Translations under genes and position numbers: made by a program | Part shown: positions 1 through 4,968 of the stretch, in pieces | Layout: every line of letters begins with the position of its first letter | How positions within the stretch are numbered: position 1 is the stretch's first letter | NCBI GenBank assembly: GCA_050178135.1 | Contig: JBFXGJ010000065.1 | Span: 1 to 6,798, forward strand | Source: UBA288 sp050178135 | GTDB taxonomy: Archaea; Halobacteriota; Methanomicrobia; Methanomicrobiales; Methanospirillaceae | Direction: 5' to 3' | DNA length: 6,798 bases | Notes under the pieces: model-generated | The model's database searches: none | What the model was told of the DNA's origin: nothing | Seen by the model: only the letters and a program-made list of their open reading frames with translations

Positions 1-1470
1 ATCATCGGACCCCGATACGATGGTCGTCCCATCTGGGGTGTCGGCCTCTGCGGTGACCCCCTGAGTATGGCCGGCGAGGATGTGCCGCTCCCGGCCGCTT
101 GCCAGGTCCCAGACCCTCACGGTGTTATCATCGGACCCCGATACGATGGTCGTCCCATCTGGGGTGACGGCCACTGCGGTGACCCACATGGTATGGCCGG
201 CAAGGGTGCGGAGGTCCCGGCCGCTCTCAACCTCCCAGACCTTCAAAGTCTTATCCCAGGACCCTGAGACGATGGTCGTTCCATCCGGGGTAACGGCCAC
301 TGAGGTGACACGGTCGGTGTGGCCGGCAAGGGTGCGGCGTTCCAGACCCCTCCCCAGATCCCAGAGTTTGATGGTGATATCTCGGGACCCTGAGACGATG
401 GTCGTTCCGTCCGGGGTAACGGCCAATGATGTAACCCCCTTAGTATGGCCTGTGAGAGTGGCGCGTTCCTGGCCGCTCGCTAGGTCCCAGACCTTCACGG
501 TCTTATCCCACGACCCCGAGACGAGAGTCTTTCCGCCAGGGGCGACGACCACTCCTGTGACCTCTTTTGAATGGCTGGCGAGGGTGTGGCGTTCCCGGTT
601 GGTCGCCATGTCCCAGATCTTCACGGTCATATCCCAGGACCCCGAAACGATGGTCTTTCCGTCAGGGGCTACCGCCACTCCGGTCACCTCCTTAGTATGA
701 GCGGCGAGGGTTACGAGTTCCTGGCCAGTTGTTAGGTCCAACACCGTAACAGTGCCATTCGAGGATCCTGAGACGATTGTCTTTCCGTCGGGCGTGACGG
801 CCAATGATCTGACCCATCCGGTATGACTGGCGAGGGTGCAGCGCTCTAAACCACTCGCCAGATCCCAGAGTTTCACGAACCCATCCCGGGACCCTGAGAC
901 GATTGTCTTTCCGTCGGGCGTGACAACCACTGCAGTGACCCATTCGGTATGACCGGCGAGGGTGTGACGTTGCTGGCCGCTGGTCAGGTCCCAGACCTTC
1001 ACGGTCTTATCCCAGGACCCCGAGACGATGGTTTTTCCGTCAGGGGTGACGGCCACTGCAGTGACTGGATCGGTATGGCCGGCGAGGGTGCGGCGTTCCC
1101 GGCCGCTCGCCAGGTCCCAAACCTTCACGGTCCCATCCGAGGATCCTGAGACGATGGTCGTTCCGTCGGGCGTGACGGCCACTGAGGTGATCTCTTCGGA
1201 ATGGCCTTGAAGGGTGCGGATTTCACCGCCGGTCTCCAGGTCCCAGGCCTTTACGGTCCTATCACGAGATACCGAGACAATGGTGCGCCCGTCAGGGGTG
1301 AGGGCTACTGCCCAGACCGAGCCGGTATGGCCGGCGAAGGTGCGGCGTTCCTGGCCGCTCTTCAGGTTCCAGACCTTCACGGAGTTATCACCGGACCCCG
1401 AGGCGATGATCTTCCCGTCGGGGGTGATGGCCACTGCAGTGACCCAATCCGTGTGGCCGGCGAGGGTGCG
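1..1470 (-). repeat. Tandem WD40 repeat array, 126-bp period, 12 copies seen
   Basis: From residue 677 of the TIR-NACHT protein there are 42-residue WD40 units with the pattern LAGHTxxVTAVAVTPDGxTIVSGSxDxTVKVWDL. The GH (or SH/AH) dipeptides fall at residues 681, 723, 765 and so on, every 42 residues up to 1143. Eleven units are complete and the twelfth is cut by the left edge. The framework is almost invariant. Variation is concentrated in the two residues after GHT, those flanking the Asp of the SGSxDx turn, and the last few residues of each unit. At DNA level some neighbours share long exact stretches: 1-40 equals 127-166, and 767-798 equals 893-924. A seven-bladed propeller needs seven units, so twelve or more suggests two propellers and probably 14 or more units in the complete gene. 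Confidence 0.95.
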
Positions 1471-3498
1471 GATAAGCGGCCCACCAGGGGCCGTGAGAGA
1501 GGCGGTGATCGGCCGGAGCCAGGTATGGCGGGTCCGTGCCCGCAGCTCCTCGAGCAAATGTTGTATTGATTGATTCTCGCCACCGACCAGACGTCCGTGG
1601 AGCTGCGACGGGAGTTCCTCCGGGTGGGGCGCCAAAACGTGCTGCGAGAGACGAAGTGCCCCCTGGACCAGACGGAGCGCTCTGGCCACGTCGTCCGATA
1701 TCCCTTCTAACTGGGTCAGGAAAAGGTTATAAGCCTGAATAAGGCCATGGATCAGACCTGCATTGACCGACCGTTCGATCCACGGCGCATCCATCAGGAG
1801 ATCGACTGCCTCGTCGCGTCTTCCCGCGGCAACCAGGTGGCCGCAGAGATGCTGGAGGAAGTAGCCGTCGTCCGGGCCCGATGCCCAGCCGTCCAGGCTC
1901 ATCCGGGCGTAGGCCTCGACGAGATATCGATGTCCCTTGGACGGGTAGGCCCCGAACGGGCTGCCGACCCGGTTCTCCGTCAGCCACTCGCGCACACTCT
2001 CGTGGAAAAACCGGTAGGTATCGTGCTCGTGGATCAGGAACTGCGACAGAGTCTGCAGCCCGTCGATCGCCACCTCCTCGTCCTCCCCGCCGGCCGCCGC
2101 GATCAGCAGCGACTCCGGCACCGGTGCAGGTGCGGCCGCCAGGCAGTCGAGCAGCGGGCGCACGTCCTCCTTGTACCGCCTCTTCGCTTCATGATTTTGG
2201 TCGATATTCCCGAATCGTCGCCTGAACAGGCGGTCGTACAGCCCGCCGAGGTTTCCCGGCAGCGTCCCGACCTCGTCGACCTGCAGCCGCTGGTTTGGAT
2301 CCGGGTGCCCGAGCGCTGCCATCAGGACCGAGGCGTAATGGAAGTTGCCGTCGGCGAGGTGTTCGAACCGCTCCAGGAGCTCGGGACGTTCCGGCAGGAT
2401 GCCGGTGCCGACCAGTGCCTGATACTGCTGCTCGAGGAAGGTGTTCACATCCCCACGCTGGTGAACGTCACCCGCACCGATGCGCCGCTCCTGGACGCCG
2501 GGGAGCCTGAACCGGGCGAGCGTCGTCTCGTCCGGGCGGCTCGTGAGCACGAGCCGGATCCATGGCGGGACCCGGTCGATCGTCTCGGTGAGAAACGTCA
2601 CCATCGCCGGGTCCGCCTCGTCCAGCGCATCGATCACGAAGACCCACGGCTCCTTGACCTGCAGGCCCCCCTCGCAGGCGACCAGCCGGTTGCTGACCAG
2701 GTCCCGGAAGAGCGATGCCGCCGGCTGGTCCCAGTTCGGCGGCTCCGTGATCGAATCGAGGATCGCCCGATACGCAGGGAGCTGCCGGGCGAGCTGGCGG
2801 ATGAGCGCCCGGATCCACGGGACCGGTTTACAGGAGTTATCCAAAGAGCGTGTACAGAAATGGATCCCCTTGACGTCAAGGACCGTCGTCAGTCGCGCCG
2901 CGATCGCGCTCTTCCCGATGCCGACGCCGGCGACGAGGAGGCAGACGCGCGACGTGGGTTCGCGAATCCAGGCCTTCAGGTCCTCGAAGAGCCAGTCCCG
3001 GCCGACGAACCCCGTGCCGAACCGGACGAGGTCCTCCTGGAAGTCGAGTTCCTCCCCGGACTCGTACCACGGTTTTCCGTCCGGGAGGGCATATGGTTGC
3101 CAGGTTCCGGTCTCCGTAATTATATCAAGGGCTTCGCTGAGAAGGCTGAAGATGTCGTCGGGCCGGGCGCATGCATCAACATAGTTCAGCGAGATGATCT
3201 GGATTGGTGGAATGACATCGGCCATCCTCACCGGCAGGACAGTCTTCTTCAGAGTCTGAGCGTAGAGGATCTCGTTCCGGCAGAAGCTCTCCGGCCGGAT
3301 GCTCCACGGCGATAACACGGCAAGAAGAATTTCGTTCTCATGGATCCCCTGCTCGATCCTGACGTCGAAGGGATGGCCCGGCGGGATGCCCTGCTCGACA
3401 TCCAGCCAGGGTTCGTGCCCATGCTCCCGGAGCCACGCTGCCAGTTTTTTCGCGAATGTCTCCTTGTCTGCCCGACCGTAACTGATGAAGATGTGCAT
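1..3498 (-). CDS. TIR-NACHT-WD40 NLR-like protein (3' end outside window)
   Basis: A single open frame starts at the ATG at 3498-3496 and has no stop down to base 1 (1166 codons seen). Residues 1-108 are a TIR domain: MHIFISY strand, WLDVEQGIPPG around D33, and SPWSIRPESFCRNE ending in E76, the position of the catalytic Glu of TIR NADases. Residues 163-320 are a NACHT/STAND ATPase: FVGRDWL lead-in, P-loop AGVGIGKS (190-197), Walker B VFVIDALDEAD (286-296) and sensor strand RLVLTSRPD (315-323). FFHESVREWL (497-506) is the winged-helix signature of STAND proteins. A helical linker (about 520-675) ends in WLRPITASLT, and WD40 repeats fill the rest. An AGGA lies 9 nt before the ATG, and TIR homology begins at residue 1, so the start is well placed. 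In known NLR-like proteins the repeats sense, NACHT oligomerises and TIR degrades or modifies NAD; an intracellular defence role is inferred here. The whole frame is uninterrupted. Confidence 0.93.
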   Translation of the reverse strand, partial: MHIFISYGRADKETFAKKLAAWLREHGHEPWLDVEQGIPPGHPFDVRIEQGIHENEILLAVLSPWSIRPESFCRNEILYAQTLKKTVLPVRMADVIPPIQIISLNYVDACARPDDIFSLLSEALDIITETGTWQPYALPDGKPWYESGEELDFQEDLVRFGTGFVGRDWLFEDLKAWIREPTSRVCLLVAGVGIGKSAIAARLTTVLDVKGIHFCTRSLDNSCKPVPWIRALIRQLARQLPAYRAILDSITEPPNWDQPAASLFRDLVSNRLVACEGGLQVKEPWVFVIDALDEADPAMVTFLTETIDRVPPWIRLVLTSRPDETTLARFRLPGVQERRIGAGDVHQRGDVNTFLEQQYQALVGTGILPERPELLERFEHLADGNFHYASVLMAALGHPDPNQRLQVDEVGTLPGNLGGLYDRLFRRRFGNIDQNHEAKRRYKEDVRPLLDCLAAAPAPVPESLLIAAAGGEDEEVAIDGLQTLSQFLIHEHDTYRFFHESVREWLTENRVGSPFGAYPSKGHRYLVEAYARMSLDGWASGPDDGYFLQHLCGHLVAAGRRDEAVDLLMDAPWIERSVNAGLIHGLIQAYNLFLTQLEGISDDVARALRLVQGALRLSQHVLAPHPEELPSQLHGRLVGGENQSIQHLLEELRARTRHTWLRPITASLTAPGGPLIRTLAGHTDWVTAVAITPDGKIIASGSGDNSVKVWNLKSGQERRTFAGHTGSVWAVALTPDGRTIVSVSRDRTVKAWDLETGGEIRTLQGHSEEITSVAVTPDGTTIVSGSSDGTVKVWDLASGRERRTLAGHTDPVTAVAVTPDGKTIVSGSWDKTVKVWDLTSGQQRHTLAGHTEWVTAVVVTPDGKTIVSGSRDGFVKLWDLASGLERCTLASHTGWVRSLAVTPDGKTIVSGSSNGTVTVLDLTTGQELVTLAAHTKEVTGVAVAPDGKTIVSGSWDMTVKIWDMATNRERHTLASHSKEVTGVVVAPGGKTLVSGSWDKTVKVWDLASGQERATLTGHTKGVTSLAVTPDGTTIVSGSRDITIKLWDLGRGLERRTLAGHTDRVTSVAVTPDGTTIVSGSWDKTLKVWEVESGRDLRTLAGHTMWVTAVAVTPDGTTIVSGSDDNTVRVWDLASGRERHILAGHTQGVTAEADTPDGTTIVSGSDD

Positions 3499-3557
3499 GG
3501 AGAACGATCCTGCTTGGTCGAATGGGGAATATTTTGCTCGGACCTATTCAAGTGTTG
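3499..3557 (-). promoter_or_regulatory. 59-bp intergenic gap with possible promoter of the TIR-NACHT gene
   Basis: This AT-richer gap lies between the TAA of the DUF4062 gene and the ATG of the TIR-NACHT gene. Read on the minus strand it holds GAGCAAAATATT (AAAATATT at 3535-3528), which resembles an archaeal TATA box with an upstream purine-rich element about 33 nt before the ATG. AGGA at 3511-3508 is a possible ribosome-binding site 9 nt from the start. A transcription start set by that TATA-like box would fall near 3503 and leave the AGGA out of the transcript. The two signals therefore suggest alternatives: its own near-leaderless transcript, or co-transcription from the DUF4062 gene. Neither is proven. 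Confidence 0.3.
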
Positions 3558-4232
3558 TTAATTATCACTACGAGGCTGTTTCCGAAGGAAACCTCTTTTG
3601 AGAATATCGTCGAGCTGCGGCCAGTTGCATCTTTCGATCGCTTCGAACGGCCTGCCTGGAAGCGTCGAGACCACGAGCCTGACGTACGCTGGCAGCGTCT
3701 CGACAGGGTTCGAGTCGTGGATCTGGAAGAATTGATGTCTCCGCATACCAGGGTCGTGCGGGACGCCGTACAGGATCTCGAGATCGGTGACCGACCGGCC
3801 CTCTGCGTCCTTCAGGAACGGCATCTCGTCCGCCAGCGCCGGCGCGTGCGTCCACCCGGTCCAGCCGTACCGCTCGCCGAGCATGCCGATGAAGTACGGC
3901 CGGCACGTGTCGATGTACCGGAGGCAGGTCTCGAGCACCTGCTCCTGTTCTTTCTCGGGCGGGATACCCCACCGGAGGTCGACCTCCCCCCACGTGATCC
4001 CCCGCTCCTCGCAGGTCTTCCGGAGCCCGGGGAAGATCTGCGTCGTCAGCTCGTCCCGCTCGGCGACCATGTCGCGGAACGTCGACGAGACGAAGACGAC
4101 GATCCGCCGCTCGTTCGCGTCGAGCGATTGCACCGGGTCAAGGCACTCGTCGCCCGGTGCCGTGGAGGACGGTTCCTGGAATTCAGGGGGTAGGCCCGTG
4201 ATCGCGGTTCGTATCCGGTCCCATATCGACAT
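3558..4232 (-). CDS. DUF4062-domain protein with internally deleted NACHT region (probable remnant)
   Basis: 224 codons from ATG 4232-4230 to TAA 3560-3558. Residues 42-172 are a DUF4062 domain: RIVVFVSSTFRDMVAERDEL (43-62), WGEVDLRWGI (81-90), PYFIGMLGERYGW (112-124) and SVTDLEILYGV (147-157). This domain is typically the N-terminal module of large NACHT-WD40 or NACHT-TPR proteins, including animal NWD1 and TEP1. What follows is odd. Residues 180-206 (LPAYVRLVVSTLPG, then EAIERCNWPQL) resemble the NACHT sensor strand that normally comes after Walker B; compare PPWIRLVLTSRPD in the neighbouring protein. No P-loop or Walker B precedes it. The last dozen codons overlap a palindrome and look non-native. 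The simplest reading is a relic of a DUF4062-NACHT-WD40 gene that lost its P-loop half and everything downstream. A functional stand-alone DUF4062 adaptor is the alternative. A GAGG lies 10 nt before the ATG. Confidence 0.85.
   Translation of the reverse strand: MSIWDRIRTAITGLPPEFQEPSSTAPGDECLDPVQSLDANERRIVVFVSSTFRDMVAERDELTTQIFPGLRKTCEERGITWGEVDLRWGIPPEKEQEQVLETCLRYIDTCRPYFIGMLGERYGWTGWTHAPALADEMPFLKDAEGRSVTDLEILYGVPHDPGMRRHQFFQIHDSNPVETLPAYVRLVVSTLPGRPFEAIERCNWPQLDDILKRGFLRKQPRSDN
3572..3595. repeat. Palindrome overlapping the 3' end of the DUF4062 gene
   Basis: On the plus strand GAGG (3572-3575) and TTTCC (3579-3583) pair with GGAAA (3587-3591) and CCTC (3592-3595), leaving a 3-nt loop GAA and a 3-nt bulge CTG. 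On the plus strand the stem is followed by TTTT (3596-3599), so it has the shape of an intrinsic terminator for transcription from the left, although no plus-strand gene is seen there. On the minus strand it lies within the last codons of the DUF4062 gene (around GFLRKQPR). It could be a dispersed palindromic repeat, a mobile-element end left at the truncation point, or an mRNA 3'-end hairpin. Confidence 0.5.
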
Positions 4233-4408
4233 GTGAATGACGCCTCATTGGGCGATCATGAGAACGTGAAACCATATGCGTTGCGATCTCTTCCGCATCG
4301 GCAGGCTGATAATCGAACCGATCCCAGTACATTCATCAACCGGGGGTCCCTTCATGGGAACTGCCCGGGAACCTCGTGATCATGACCGGTTCAGCATGAT
4401 ACGAGGCG
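4233..4408. other. Divergent intergenic region between the DUF4062 and RyR genes
   Basis: These 176 bp separate the two divergent transcription units and should hold the promoters of both. No convincing TATA box was found on either strand. The notable contents are the inverted repeat at 4372-4406 and a weaker nested hairpin at 4340-4368 (CCGGG with CCCGG, and TCCC with GGGA around a TTCAT loop). No protein-coding potential with recognisable homology was seen. The open frame starting at 4276 has no recognisable domain and runs into the RyR gene in another frame. Confidence 0.6.
4372..4406 (+). promoter_or_regulatory. Imperfect inverted repeat covering the RyR gene's ribosome-binding region
   Basis: CCTCGTGATCATG (4372-4384) pairs with CATGATACGAGG (4395-4406), giving twelve base pairs with one bulged G (4378) and a 10-nt loop. 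The right arm contains GAGG (4403-4406), the only purine-rich element before the RyR ATG at 4409, and it ends 2 nt before that codon. As DNA it could be a dimeric repressor operator. As RNA it could fold into a hairpin hiding the translation start. The pairing is directly visible; its function is inferred. Confidence 0.45.
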
Positions 4409-4861
4409 ATGATCGAGTCCATCGCCCACGCCATCCACGGCGACTACCTCGCCAATGCCGCATCCGCATCCGGCAGCAGTCCCTCGATGGTGCCCTGGAG
4501 CCAGTTGCCCGAGGAGTTCAGGGAGTCGAACCGCAACCAGGCGCGGGACATCCTCCACAAACTCCAGGCGCTCGGGTTCGGCATCGCGCCAGCAGAACAC
4601 GCGAGGCACATCGCGCCGATCGAACTGTCGCCTTCCCAGGTCGAGGTGCTGGCACGGATGGAGCACGATCGCTGGATGGAAGAGAAGCAACGAAACGGCT
4701 GGGTCCGGGGACCAGCCCGCGACAACGAGCGGAAAGTGCACCCCGACATCGTCCCCTGGGAAGAGCTCGATGAGCCGGCGAGGGAGAAGGACCGAAATCC
4801 GGTTCGGGCCATCCCACGGCTCCTCGCCGCGATCGGCTTCGAGATCGTGCCGTTGCCCTGA
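4409..4861 (+). CDS. Tandem RyR-domain protein
   Basis: 150 codons from ATG 4409 to TGA 4859-4861. It consists of two RyR (ryanodine-receptor repeat) units. The first is residues 3-60: IAHAIHGDY, PSMVPWSQLPEEFRESNR and ILHKLQALGFGI. The second is residues 79-147: VLARMEHDRWMEEKQRNGW, PDIVPWEELDEPAREKDRN and IPRLLAAIGFEI. The shared PxxVPWxxL core and the LxAxGFxI end make the internal duplication plain. Prokaryotic RyR domains are thought to bind small ligands, possibly nucleotide-derived, and often sit in conflict or signalling loci, sometimes fused to TrkA-N domains; no such fusion is present here. A TGA at 4397-4399 closes the frame upstream, so 4409 is the furthest possible ATG, and homology starts almost at once. 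The GAGG before it is too close (2 nt) for a normal ribosome-binding site. It lies 107 bp before the AAA+ gene on the same strand, which suggests a shared role. The biochemical activity is unknown. Confidence 0.88.
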   Translation: MIESIAHAIHGDYLANAASASGSSPSMVPWSQLPEEFRESNRNQARDILHKLQALGFGIAPAEHARHIAPIELSPSQVEVLARMEHDRWMEEKQRNGWVRGPARDNERKVHPDIVPWEELDEPAREKDRNPVRAIPRLLAAIGFEIVPLP

Positions 4862-4968
4862 CCAGACTCGCTATTCGCAACACTGTCTTCTTTTTCATGT
4901 GCTCCCTGGTGGATTCCGCGCCAGCTTATTTCACAACCCTTTTTTCCCTGTGAGCGAATGTCCCTCTC
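4862..4968 (+). other. 107-bp gap with T-rich tracts between the RyR and AAA+ genes
   Basis: Two pyrimidine tracts, TCTTCTTTTTC (4886-4896) and a T6 run (4940-4945), resemble the oligo-T signals at which archaeal transcription terminates, with no strong hairpin beside them. They could end the RyR transcript or simply attenuate read-through into the next gene. An AT-rich CTTATTTC lies at 4925-4932 but is weak as a promoter. No small gene was seen. Confidence 0.3.

Noticed and set aside
1..1470. Regularly spaced direct repeats suggesting a CRISPR-like array
   Set aside because: The 126-bp period, in-frame units and WD40 protein signature explain them entirely; there are no short repeats separated by unrelated spacers.
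80..1573. Several plus-strand open frames with a repetitive SQTFTVLSxDPETMVVPSGV pattern
   Set aside because: Their periodicity is the 126-bp WD40 DNA repeat read on the wrong strand; the minus-strand reading gives canonical WD40 motifs without interruption.
1747..3315. Plus-strand open frame of 522 codons
   Set aside because: It lies wholly antisense to the NACHT/linker part of the TIR-NACHT gene. Its protein is rich in Arg, Asp, Pro and Val with no recognisable domain, as expected for the complement of GC-rich coding DNA.
3249..3551. Minus-strand 100-codon frame over the start of the TIR gene
   Set aside because: It is a Ser/Arg-rich shifted frame; the frame from 3498 gives a clear TIR domain.
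3498..3558. Programmed frameshift or stop read-through joining the DUF4062 and TIR genes
   Set aside because: The TIR gene has its own ATG exactly at the start of TIR homology, plus a possible ribosome-binding site. The region between has no slippery sequence that I can see and no domain homology.
4276..4773. Plus-strand frame that could give an earlier start or an extra gene before RyR
   Set aside because: It is in a different frame from the RyR gene, becomes Arg-rich low-complexity sequence where the two overlap, and has no domain. A TGA at 4397 stops any upstream extension of the RyR frame.
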